Shown here piece by piece: positions 24,827-33,600 of a stretch of 39,657 bases of DNA (position 1 is the stretch's first letter; the number at the start of each line of letters is the position of its first letter). This DNA is from Bacteroidales bacterium. Its GTDB lineage: Bacteria; Bacteroidota; Bacteroidia; Bacteroidales; Bacteroidaceae. Where the stretch lies: the NCBI GenBank assembly GCA_015060965.1, contig SUXN01000027.1:1-39657 (forward strand), given 5' to 3'. A model generated the notes under the pieces. The model saw only the letters and a program-made list of their open reading frames with translations. It made no database searches and was not told where the DNA came from. The position numbers and the translations under genes were made by a program.

Positions 24827-27637
24827 ATGAAAATGAAGAATATATTTGCGCTTGCTGCTTTGGTACTTCCAATGTTCGCTTCGGCGCAGACAGAGATTAC
24901 ATTCGAGACCGAGGACTACAAGTCTATCGGTGTGTACGATACATGGGAGGAGTCTCCTTTCCGCACTGGCGCCCTCAAAGGTAACTATGCGGTGATAGAC
25001 AACCACCTTACATATGTTGACGAGCAGCTTGGTGTTGCTCCCAACGAGTCTTCCAAGATTCTTGCCATACAGCGTTCACGCTTCGGCAGCAACACCTTCG
25101 GCGTGCGCGTTGACCTCAACGAGACATTCGAGCTCACACCTCAGACAAAGTATATCCACGTGATGGTTTACCGTCCTTACGGCGGCCGTGTGATGGTGGT
25201 GGGTCTCGGTAAGCGCACCGAGCGCCTTGACCAGTCTCCCGAGGCTGAGCAGTTCTGGGCAATGTCTACTACAAATGTAGGCGCAGGCAAATGGCAGGAC
25301 GTCGTGCTTCCTATCAAGGGTAACGGCGGCATCGACATATACAGCCTTGTTGTTGTGCCCGACTGTGAGTCGCCTCACAACTACACCGAGGATGCCGTAT
25401 GTTACATCGACAACATTGAGGTGAACGACAATCCGCAGTCGAAGTTCGTTTACGGCTACTATCCTGTTGCCTTCGACAAGGGGCAGCTGTACACCCGCAA
25501 CGACCGCTTCGTGAATTCTGTGACTCTTGTATCGGGTGACGGTACACAGACTGTTGCTTCTCCTACAAGCCCGAAGACCGTTTATGTTGACCATGCTACC
25601 GAGGAGTTCTATGCACGCGCCGGTGAGACTGTTACTCCAAAGTTCTCATATACAGGTTCTTGGATGCACGGATATGTATATCTTGACGTTGACAACAACG
25701 GTAAGTTCGAGGCTGTGATGAACGATGACAATACTATTGCCGAGGGCAGTGAGGTGATGGCATACTCTTACTATCAGGGCAAGAACAGCACCGGTGCAAC
25801 AGTTACCAACCAGAATGTTCTTTCTCCTCCGGCATTTACTGTTCCCGAGGGTCTTGAGAACGGTTACTACCGTCTGCGCTACAAGGTCGACTGGGATTGC
25901 ATTGACCCTGCGGGCAATATGGATTCCGGCAACTCAATCATCAGCAACGGTGGCGGTATTATCGATATCCGTCTGAATGTGCACGGTGACTTTGCCAACG
26001 TGAACGACGCCAACCGTAACGGTAAGGTGGTTGCTGCTGCTGACGGTGCCGACCTCGTGAAGTATACAGCTCCATTCGGTGAGGACTTCAAGATTCAGAT
26101 GGTTCCCGAGAACGGCTTCGAGTATTCAGGTATCATTGTAAAGTACGGCTACAATCTCGGCGGTGACAGCATCGTACACGACAATGTACAGTGGCAGAAG
26201 GTCTTCTTCGAGCGCCAGCAGTTCGATGCCGATGACTGCATCGTTATCCCCGGTGAGTATATGCGCGGTGACGTTGAGATTGAGGGCCTCTTCATTGAGG
26301 AGGGTACATACGTTCCTCTGGAGCCCGAGACACGCTATGAGACAACGAAAGTGGAGAATGGAAATTTCGCCAATGGAACCACTTGGTATACAATCCAAAT
26401 AGGCCAGGACGGATATGTGCTCGCCGATAACGGCGCAGCTTCATACATTGCACTCGACAATACAGTAGTGGATATTGAGAATCCGGCACAGTTGTGGTGC
26501 TTCACAGGTAACGAGGATGCCGGCTACCGCATATACAATATGCAGGCCGGTGGTACAAAGGTTCTTGCTGCCCCAACTACAATGAAGGGAAATACAGGAA
26601 ATGCATCTTACCCTACACTGCAGCCGGTGGATAATCTCCCTGCAGGCTACACCGACCTTTGGAAGTTTGCCGACTCTGATGACCTGGGTTCAACATCCGT
26701 TGCCCATGCTTATATGTATGAGGTAGGCTACGAGAGCCACAAGGTGAATAACCGTGACAGTAGGCTTGCTTTCTGGAATGGTGGTGCTGATGTCGGTTCT
26801 ACATTGCAGATTTATTTTGCAAAGACAACAACCGCTACTGTAGACACTCTTACGGCTCCCGACCTGCGTGCCATGACATTGCCTACACGCATAGGCTTGC
26901 AGTCGGTATCAGAGACCAACGGTTATTGGTTCAACGGTGCCGCTCCCGAGGTCGAGAGCGAGGAGCCTGTTGTATCTAACGTGTATGTATGGGAGCCTGT
27001 TGAGGGCAGCGAGTCTAAGTTCTATCTCTGTAAGGCTTATCCCGAGGATGCCGACGGTGAGGGTTATGTACAGGCGCCCAACGGTAACGTGCAGCTCGGT
27101 GCAAAGGCAGGTGCTGCGCAGTTCGAGGCATACAGCCCTATGATTGAGGCCGGTGGCGGTGACGTCAATACAGGTGACACGTCGTGGCTTGTTGAGATTA
27201 CAGACAATCCTTATCTTGTACGCTTTGTTGCAAACGGCACTTACTTGAACTCGCAGGCTGCGGGCGTAGCGCCAAAGTTCGCTACAGGAACAGGTGCGTG
27301 GTCTGTTTGGTATGTTCACAACTTCGCGAAGATGCACGTTCTCACAATGAACATTACCGTCGGTGACCTTACCGAGGTAATCACAAAGCTCTGCTGCGAG
27401 GGTGACGTGATAGTTTATCCTGAGTACGAGGGTTTTGTGTGCGATCAGGGCAAGGAGTATGTGATGGGTGGCGAGGATGTTACAATTGACCTTACATACT
27501 CAAATGCGACAGGCATCGAGGAGGTGAAGGGTGAGAACGGTAATGTGAAAGGCATCTACGATCTCCAGGGCCGCAAGGTTGAGAACCCTTCAAACGGTCT
27601 TTACATTGTTGACGGCAAGAAGACTTATATCAAGTAA
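24827..27637 (+). CDS. Secreted GEVED-like / lectin-like protein with type IX-type tail, copy 2
   Basis: A 936-residue paralogue of the protein at 17905, about 140 residues longer. A signal peptide (ending MFASAQ) is followed by the N-terminal beta-sandwich with blocks shared with copy 1 (SVYD/GVYD-x-WEESPFRTG, LGVAPN, ALQRSR/AIQRSR). The GEVED-like domain has GYVYLDVDNNGKF and YYRLRYKVDWDCIDPAG, and lectin-like repeats occupy about 500-850. The tail is KGIYDLQGRKV...VDGKKTYIK. No catalytic motif is visible. It is the operon partner of GH29 copy 2. The conserved pairing in both cassettes suggests the two proteins work together on the cell surface or in the medium; this is inferred from the repeated layout. 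Confidence 0.8.
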   Translation: MKMKNIFALAALVLPMFASAQTEITFETEDYKSIGVYDTWEESPFRTGALKGNYAVIDNHLTYVDEQLGVAPNESSKILAIQRSRFGSNTFGVRVDLNETFELTPQTKYIHVMVYRPYGGRVMVVGLGKRTERLDQSPEAEQFWAMSTTNVGAGKWQDVVLPIKGNGGIDIYSLVVVPDCESPHNYTEDAVCYIDNIEVNDNPQSKFVYGYYPVAFDKGQLYTRNDRFVNSVTLVSGDGTQTVASPTSPKTVYVDHATEEFYARAGETVTPKFSYTGSWMHGYVYLDVDNNGKFEAVMNDDNTIAEGSEVMAYSYYQGKNSTGATVTNQNVLSPPAFTVPEGLENGYYRLRYKVDWDCIDPAGNMDSGNSIISNGGGIIDIRLNVHGDFANVNDANRNGKVVAAADGADLVKYTAPFGEDFKIQMVPENGFEYSGIIVKYGYNLGGDSIVHDNVQWQKVFFERQQFDADDCIVIPGEYMRGDVEIEGLFIEEGTYVPLEPETRYETTKVENGNFANGTTWYTIQIGQDGYVLADNGAASYIALDNTVVDIENPAQLWCFTGNEDAGYRIYNMQAGGTKVLAAPTTMKGNTGNASYPTLQPVDNLPAGYTDLWKFADSDDLGSTSVAHAYMYEVGYESHKVNNRDSRLAFWNGGADVGSTLQIYFAKTTTATVDTLTAPDLRAMTLPTRIGLQSVSETNGYWFNGAAPEVESEEPVVSNVYVWEPVEGSESKFYLCKAYPEDADGEGYVQAPNGNVQLGAKAGAAQFEAYSPMIEAGGGDVNTGDTSWLVEITDNPYLVRFVANGTYLNSQAAGVAPKFATGTGAWSVWYVHNFAKMHVLTMNITVGDLTEVITKLCCEGDVIVYPEYEGFVCDQGKEYVMGGEDVTIDLTYSNATGIEEVKGENGNVKGIYDLQGRKVENPSNGLYIVDGKKTYIK

Positions 27638-27650
27638 TAAAATAACCTAA

Positions 27651-27840
27651 GTTCGATATGACAAGTACGCGAAAACGCAAGCATTGTCATCCCGAATAAA
27701 CATGAGGAATCTCAAAAAAACGCGAAATAAGAGATATCTCACATTGACTTTAGCCCCTTCGGGCGTCGACCGTTGGTTCGTTCGATATGACAAACACGCT
27801 AAAATTACAGTACTGATTTTTATATCGAACTTACGTTAGA
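27651..27840. repeat. Dispersed intergenic repeat, copy B (composite)
   Basis: TTCGATATGACAA is present twice as a direct repeat (27652-27664 and 27781-27793), each followed by ACGC and AAAA. Between them are GTCATCCCGAA, GGAATCTC with an A run, GAGATATCTCACAT and CGTCGACCGTTGGTTCG (27764-27780). The inner part matches copy A (5271-5340) and the last part matches copy C (16147-16163), both inverted. A further ATATCGAAC lies at 27832. No gene is seen. Confidence 0.65.
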
Positions 27841-27859
27841 ATACATGTCTACAACTGTT

Positions 27860-27895
27860 GACGGCAGCTTTTAAAAGGCTGCCGTCATCTTTTTA
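27860..27895 (+). terminator. Intrinsic terminator of the second fucosidase cassette
   Basis: The stem GACGGCAGC (27860-27868) / GCTGCCGTC (27878-27886) has the loop TTTTAAAAG, followed by ATCTTTTTAT. It lies beyond the repeat, about 220 bases past the stop. Confidence 0.85.
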
Positions 27896-27926
27896 TCGTG
27901 TTGCCGGCAAAATATTCCGTTATAAT

Positions 27927-27958
27927 TTTGTAATGCTCTTTTCTTTTGTATACTTTTG
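27927..27958 (+). promoter_or_regulatory. Promoter of the hexosamine kinase-like gene
   Basis: TTTG (27927-27930), 20 bases, then TACTTTTG (27951-27958) is an exact match to the Bacteroidetes -33/-7 pattern. The predicted start is near 27965 and the leader is about 54 bases to the ATG at 28019. This is the best promoter in the window. Confidence 0.8.
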
Positions 27959-28018
27959 CCTGTAGCACACTCTTGCGTACTATGTAGAGAAAACACTAAC
28001 CTTAAAAATATTACTCCA

Positions 28019-29092
28019 ATGAACACAATTGTTTCTCAGTTCAACATTCAGGGCAATGTTGTTGAAGTTGCTCCTCTGGGCAATGGTCTTATCAATACAA
28101 CTTATCGCGTGAAGACAGAGGGCGATGCTCCCGACTATGTTCTCCAGCACGTGAACAACGCTATCTTCCCCGATGTAGATATGCTCATGAACAACATCGT
28201 TGCTGTTACAGAGCACATCCACGGCAAACTTGTTGCAGCAGGTACAGAGGATATTGCACGCAAGGTGCTAAAGTTCGTTCCTGCAAAGGACGGCAAGTAC
28301 TACCACTTTGACGGTGAGAAATACTGGCGTGTAATGGAGTTTATCCCCGATACAGTGGGTATGTCTGCGGTAACTCCCGAGACTTCTTACATCGTGGGTG
28401 AGACTTTCGGTAACTTCCAGGCTATGTTGGCCGATATCCCTGCGGAGCTGGGCGAGACAATCAAGGACTTCCACAACATGGAGTTCCGTTTGCAGCAGTT
28501 GCGTGAGGCTGTGGCTGAGAACAAGGCCGGCCGTCTTGCCGAGGTACAGTGGCTCGTTGACGAGCTTGAGGCCCGTGCCGAGGAGATGTGCAAGGGTGAG
28601 CGTCTGCACCGCGAGGGCAAGCTACCGAAGCGTATCTGCCACTGCGATACAAAGGTTGACAACATCCTCTTCGACAAGGAGGGTAACGTGCTTTGCGTAA
28701 TAGACCTTGACACAGTGATGCCTAACTTCATCTTCTCCGACTTCGGTGACTACCTGCGCTCAGCGGCAAACACCGGTAAGGAGGATGACAAGGACCTTGA
28801 TAATGTGAACTTCAACATGGAGATCTTCAAGTCATTCACAAAGGGTTACTTGAAGTCTGCCGCTTCGTTCATCACTCCGCTTGAGGTTGAGAACCTGCCA
28901 TACGCTGCGGCTCTGTTCCCATATATGCAGACAGTACGTTTCTTGGCTGACTACATCAACGGCGATACATACTACAAGACACAGTATCCCGAGCACAACC
29001 TCGTACGTTCAAAGGCACAGTTCAAGCTGTTGCAGAGCGTTGAGGCTCACCAGGCCGAGATGCAGGCTTTCATCGCAGAGGTGATGAAGTAA
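28019..29092 (+). CDS. N-acetylhexosamine 1-kinase-like phosphotransferase (NahK type)
   Basis: A 357-residue aminoglycoside-phosphotransferase-fold kinase. I set the start at 28019 (MNTIVSQFNIQ), since an upstream start at 27956 lies in the promoter. The N-lobe has GNGLINTTYRV and YVLQHVNNAIFPD. The catalytic loop is HCDTKVDNIL (Asp210, Asn215), and metal binding is at VIDLDTVM (229-231) followed by DFGDYLRSAANT. These fit NahK-like enzymes that phosphorylate GlcNAc or GalNAc at C1 in host-glycan salvage. Length and motifs match, but a related kinase (for example for another sugar) cannot be excluded. Being single and self-transcribed, it likely serves HexNAc released by the surrounding hydrolases. 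Codon use suggests high expression. Confidence 0.8.
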   Translation: MNTIVSQFNIQGNVVEVAPLGNGLINTTYRVKTEGDAPDYVLQHVNNAIFPDVDMLMNNIVAVTEHIHGKLVAAGTEDIARKVLKFVPAKDGKYYHFDGEKYWRVMEFIPDTVGMSAVTPETSYIVGETFGNFQAMLADIPAELGETIKDFHNMEFRLQQLREAVAENKAGRLAEVQWLVDELEARAEEMCKGERLHREGKLPKRICHCDTKVDNILFDKEGNVLCVIDLDTVMPNFIFSDFGDYLRSAANTGKEDDKDLDNVNFNMEIFKSFTKGYLKSAASFITPLEVENLPYAAALFPYMQTVRFLADYINGDTYYKTQYPEHNLVRSKAQFKLLQSVEAHQAEMQAFIAEVMK

Positions 29093-29112
29093 TAATTGCT
29101 TCTAATGTACAG

Positions 29113-29150
29113 GACGTCCGCCCCTTCATAAGGGACGGATGTCTTTTGTT
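29113..29150 (+). terminator. Intrinsic terminator after the kinase gene
   Basis: The stem GACGTCCGCCCC (29113-29124) / GGGACGGATGTC (29132-29143) has one G-T pair and one mismatch, followed by TTTTGTTT. It lies 20 bases past the stop. Confidence 0.8.
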
Positions 29151-29238
29151 TGTCATGTTGGTTGACGAATTCCTCCAACAATCATGTGTGTGCCAATATT
29201 TTAATAATAAATATAATATAAAAGTTAATTATTTTATG

Positions 29239-29246
29239 TAGATTTG
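29239..29246 (+). promoter_or_regulatory. -7 box for the structured leader/RNA before the GH36-like gene
   Basis: TAGATTTG matches TAnnTTTG exactly and would start transcription near 29253, at the 5' edge of a run of stems. No TTTG lies at the right distance upstream (the region is AT-only). Confidence 0.4.
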
Positions 29247-29252
29247 CAAAGA

Positions 29253-29490
29253 ATACACCCTTATGGGTGAAGACATAAAATATAAAGTGCATTAGCTTTA
29301 CTATCTTACTGATGGGAGTATTTTGCTCCGGCAGGGCAGGTCCTTGTCAAACTTGGCGGTTAAATCAAAGGAAGATTAGTAGCAAAGTTGATGCCCGCGC
29401 TGTATGCGGCGTGGGCAACTTGCTTATCTATCTTCCAGGTAACGCCAAGACCTCATCAGTGGATAATGTTAAGTTGTCCACGTTTTTTTT
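29253..29490 (+). ncRNA. Candidate structured RNA or regulatory leader ending in an intrinsic terminator
   Basis: There is no protein here. Pairing found by eye starts with a hairpin CACCC-TTAT-GGGTG at about 29256-29269. ACTGATG (29308-29314) pairs with CATCAGT (29454-29460) to close a domain. Inside it are the hairpin GGAG/CTCC (29315-29329), CTTGGCG+TTA (29352-29362) with TAACGCCAAG (29440-29449), GAAGA/TCTTC (29371-29375 / 29431-29435) and TGCCCGCGC/GCGTGGGCA (29392-29400 / 29409-29417). It ends with GTGGATAA/TTGTCCAC (29459-29481) and eight T. The closing stem and the terminator stem share two bases, so they compete slightly. The GH36-like gene starts 127 bases later. It is not one of the riboswitch consensus sequences I can recall. 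Confidence 0.5.
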
Positions 29491-29617
29491 GTCCCTATTG
29501 GTGGGGTGCAATACAACAAGATATATAAGGCCTTAAGCCTGCAATTTGTTTGTTGCCAAACTGTAATTTGTCATTAATCAAATGAATTTATATTACTAAC
29601 CTTAAAATGTTTTACCC

Positions 29618-30607
29618 ATGAAGAAGATTTTTTCTTTATTGTTGGCAGCTCTGTTCGTCTCGACACAGGCATACGCCGACAAGGTAGTCGCTTCGACAAC
29701 ATTGCCTTCTGAGGGCAAGCCGGAGCATGTCTACTCAATGGTGAACGGTAATGGTGCCTATGTGGGCCCGACTACTGCACCGGCAACGGATGTGAATGGT
29801 CTCTTCGCCTTCTATGCTGTAGATGGTGTTGACGGCGCATATTACATCTACAGTTACAACGCAGAGCAGTGGCTTGGCTATACAAAGGCGGCCAGCTACT
29901 CTTCGAAGAAGGGTTTTGTGACCCTGTCTGATGCAAAGGTTGAGGGCGCTTATTTCAAGGTCAACAACTATGCCAATGACAACTACGAGATTGCTCCTTA
30001 CACAACAGGCGGCAATGCGGCTTCTATCTATCTCAACTACTACCAGGGTGTAAGTGCCAATGCCGGTACAACACTCGGCCTCTGGACCGACAACGGTGCA
30101 AATGACGGTGGTAGCCGTTACACATTCGCTGAGTTCGTGATTGTTGAGCGCACTTACACAATCAGTGTTCCCGAGGGTGTTACAGTCACTATCGATGGTA
30201 AAGAGTATGCCGATGGTTCTACAATTACAGTAGAGGGTTCACTCGACAAGGGTAAGGTTGCTGTCTCTGCTCCTGAGGGCAAGTTCGCGGTAGTTTCTAT
30301 CGATGATGTAAACAACACTATCACAGTAAACGTAGCTACACTTCCCGTGCAGGCCGAGAGCGAGCCTTATGTGAATGCTTGGGTATATCCTAAACAGCAG
30401 GACAACGTAGGTGCAGCAAAGATGGATGAGGCCGACGGCGTTTATACACTCAGCAACAATGTCCTTGCTGCAAGCTATATGAAGGTGGGTGATGCTCTCT
30501 ACTTTGCTGGTTCAAACGCGATGAATCTTGTTGCAGGTACAGAGCCTTTCACAGTTGCTTTCGGTAGTTCCGGCTTCGGCAATGACACTCAAGAGCGTCG
30601 AGACTGA
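29618..30607 (+). CDS. N-terminal piece of a frameshifted GH36-like enzyme
   Basis: The 329-residue frame starts with a signal peptide (MKKIFSLLLAALFVSTQAYA), then a beta-trefoil/lectin-like stretch (about 25-170, including GLFAFYAVDGVDGAYYIYS), a small beta domain (TYTISVPEGVTVTIDGKEYA) and the beginning of the N-terminal domain of the hydrolase (YLKVGDALYFAG-like text around 285-300). It stops at 30607 with ERRD. The downstream frame (from about 30560) continues the same protein without a signal peptide, so this is not a separate gene. Removing one base near 30560-30590 gives one 1536-residue protein to 34229. Confidence 0.75.
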   Translation: MKKIFSLLLAALFVSTQAYADKVVASTTLPSEGKPEHVYSMVNGNGAYVGPTTAPATDVNGLFAFYAVDGVDGAYYIYSYNAEQWLGYTKAASYSSKKGFVTLSDAKVEGAYFKVNNYANDNYEIAPYTTGGNAASIYLNYYQGVSANAGTTLGLWTDNGANDGGSRYTFAEFVIVERTYTISVPEGVTVTIDGKEYADGSTITVEGSLDKGKVAVSAPEGKFAVVSIDDVNNTITVNVATLPVQAESEPYVNAWVYPKQQDNVGAAKMDEADGVYTLSNNVLAASYMKVGDALYFAGSNAMNLVAGTEPFTVAFGSSGFGNDTQERRD

Positions 30608-33600
30608 GACTCTTACAGCAAATGCATCGGCAATTGGCGGTGCTGAGCACTTCGCAGGTGTACAGTTGGTCGCAAACTACGAGTATACATACAAGGAGAC
30701 AAAGATTGAGATTGTCTGGCGTGCAGTATTGCGCGACGGTAGCCACTACCTGCGCACAGAGATGGAGCTGACAGGCGTTGACGCTGTCGACATGTACAAC
30801 ATTATTCCAATGATTTACAATGTTGACACAGAGGCTGCAGGTTCTGCTCCAAAGGTTGTGGGTAACACACGTGGCGCAGTGCTCATGAGCGACAAGATTT
30901 TCGCAGGTCTCGAGACTCCTACTGCATACAACACTGTTGGTGAGGCTACTGGCGAAGAGGATGCCTGGAACCTTACAGATACAAAGAGTGTTTCTCTCAC
31001 TGCATCTTCTTGGACACAGGTAGCTGAGGCTGATGTTCCAAAGCGCGTAGAGGAGGCTACAGGTGCGAACTATCCTAACGTCTACGCATATGATATGGAG
31101 AATGTTACCTTGAAGGAGGGCCAGAAGGTTTCAATACTTGTGAAGTACACAAGTGGCAGCCACCGTCTGAACTTCGGCGGTGCCGTTCTGCTCGATGCAA
31201 ACGGTGCTATTGCTGCAGTTGATTACCACAGCGGTTATTCAGGCGGCCAGCACAGCAACAATACATTTACATTCCTTGCTCCTTATGACGGTACATTCGC
31301 TGTACGCGTGTTCGTTGAGAACAAGACTGAATCTATCGACGCGTCAAGTACAATGACTGTCGATATCTACACCGCCAAGGAGGGTGTTGTCGTAAACACT
31401 GCAATCGTAGGTATCCAGGGCCTCTGGAGCCGCAACACTACACTTGCTGCCGGCGAGACATGGAAGGTGGCTTCTGTTGTGGGTCTTGTCGCACAGGACG
31501 GTACACAGAGCAATGCAAATATCCGCGAGACACAGAAGCGCCGTTCATTCCTCGCATACAGTGAGCGTGAGCGTGCAGTGCCCTGGAGAACATTCCCACA
31601 CTACAACAGCTGGTACGAGCTCAATATCAACCGCAACAATGCGGCACCGGGTCAGGAGCATACCAACTTTACAGCCGAAGATATTCTTGGCGTGATGGAG
31701 CAGTGGAAGGAGAAATACTTTGACAAGTTCGGCGAAGGCATTGCAGCCTTTGTAATCGATGACGGTTGGGACAACTACGGTCCTTGGACATTCCATAGCG
31801 GTTTCCCCAATGAGATGCGCGATATGTCTGTATTGGCCAAGGAGATGAACGCCGGTATAGGTGCTTGGTTGGGCCCTGTAGGCGGTTATGGCCAGAGCGG
31901 TAACTACCGTCGCGCATACTGGAATGCAAATAACCGCGGCGGCATGCAGCTCTCTAACCCTGCCTACTATGAGGCATTCCTTGCTGCTGCCAATAACCTT
32001 GTATGCGAGCAGGACGGTGTGGCTGGTTTCAACCATGAGACCGACAACTATGTATTCTTCAAGTTCGATGGTATTTCAGCTCAGTTCTCTGCTGTAGGTC
32101 CCGATGCCGGTGACACAGGTAACGAGAATGCCGAGGGTATCATCCGTCTTGAGCAGTACGTTCGTGAGAACATGCGTGAGGATATCTTCTTCAACACTAC
32201 AGTAGGTACATGGGCTTCTCCGTTCTGGTATCAGATTTCCGATGCTACATGGCGTCAGGAGAACGACCACGACCGTATCGGTAACAACAGCATCAACCGT
32301 GAGAACTGGATTACATACCGTGACCGTCTGGTTTACCAGAACTATGTACAGAATTCTCCGATCTGCCCGATCAATACATTGATGACCCACGGATTCATCC
32401 TTTCAGAAGATGGTCCTCCAGCAGGTGATTCAAGAGACTACAATGCTGTTCTCCGCGAGCTCCGTTGTGCATTTGTTTGCGGTTCGGGAATTGTAGAGCT
32501 TTACACCAACTGCAATCTTATGAACAGCATCAACGGCGGTAAGCTCTGGGAGGATGTTGCTGAGTGCGTAGCATGGCAGAAGAAGAATGCCGATGTATTG
32601 CCCGATGCTCACTGGGTAGGCGGCAATCCATGGAACGGCAGCAAGCAGGAGATTTATGGTTGGGCTTCTTGGAACGGTGCGAAGGCCACACTTGCTCTCC
32701 GCAACGGCGGCAACAGCGCCCAGACATATACATTTACATTGCGTGAGGCTCTTGAGATTCCTGCGAACATCACAGGTGCCATCATCCTCAACAAGTCATT
32801 CAAGGTGCAGGATGCTCTCGAGGGCTTGACAGAGGGCGCTGCAATCGATATCGACCAGCAGTTGACAGTTACTCTTCCTGGTAGCACCGTATTTGCATTC
32901 GACGGCATCAATGCCGACCCTTCACAGGTCCCTTTTGAGGTGTTGAGCTACAGCCCTGTAAAAGATGAGGCTATCAGTACAGTACGCCTTAACTTCAACT
33001 ATGATGTGAAGGCTGTAGAGGGTGCTGAGGCTGCTGTTGCTCTTTACGACGAGGCAAAGGAGAATGTCGTTTCAGAGGCTACATACGCAGTAGAGGGTAG
33101 CGTTGTTACTGTTACTCTTGCAAATGCAGTGAGCACTCCGGGCAACTATTTTCTGGTTGTTCCCGAGGGCCTCTTCGTCCGCTCTAACGACGACAGGGCT
33201 TTCTCTGGCGAGTTTGCAATTACAGTTGTTGCTCCGGAGCCAATAAAAATTACGTCTGTTTCTCCAAACGAGGACATCTATTCTCTCTCTATAATAGAGG
33301 TGAAGTTCAGCAAGGATGTTGTTGATGCAGCGACAGGTGCAGAGGTTGTCCTCAACAATGCTGCCGGTGAGAAAGTTTCAGCGGCTTCATACAGCGTTGA
33401 CGGTAAATTGCTTACAGTGACTCTTGCCCAGGAGGTTACAGCTCCGGGCGAGTACATTCTCGTTATCCCTGAGGGTGTTGTAAAGGGTGCTGCTGTGGGT
33501 GATTCTTTCAGCGGTTCTGTAACTCTTGTCGTTGAGGAGTTTGACATCTATGAGCCTACAAATACCGGTACAAGAACACGAAGTGACCGTGTCATTAAGG

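Noticed and set aside
29370-29450. Hammerhead-like CTGATGAG on the minus strand near 29452-29460
   Set aside because: The required CGAAA core and flanking stems are not present at the right spacing.
29312-29536. A 74-codon open frame in the gap before the GH36-like gene
   Set aside because: It coincides with the paired RNA stems, has no ribosome-binding context or family-like sequence, and includes the terminator T run; it is better read as RNA.
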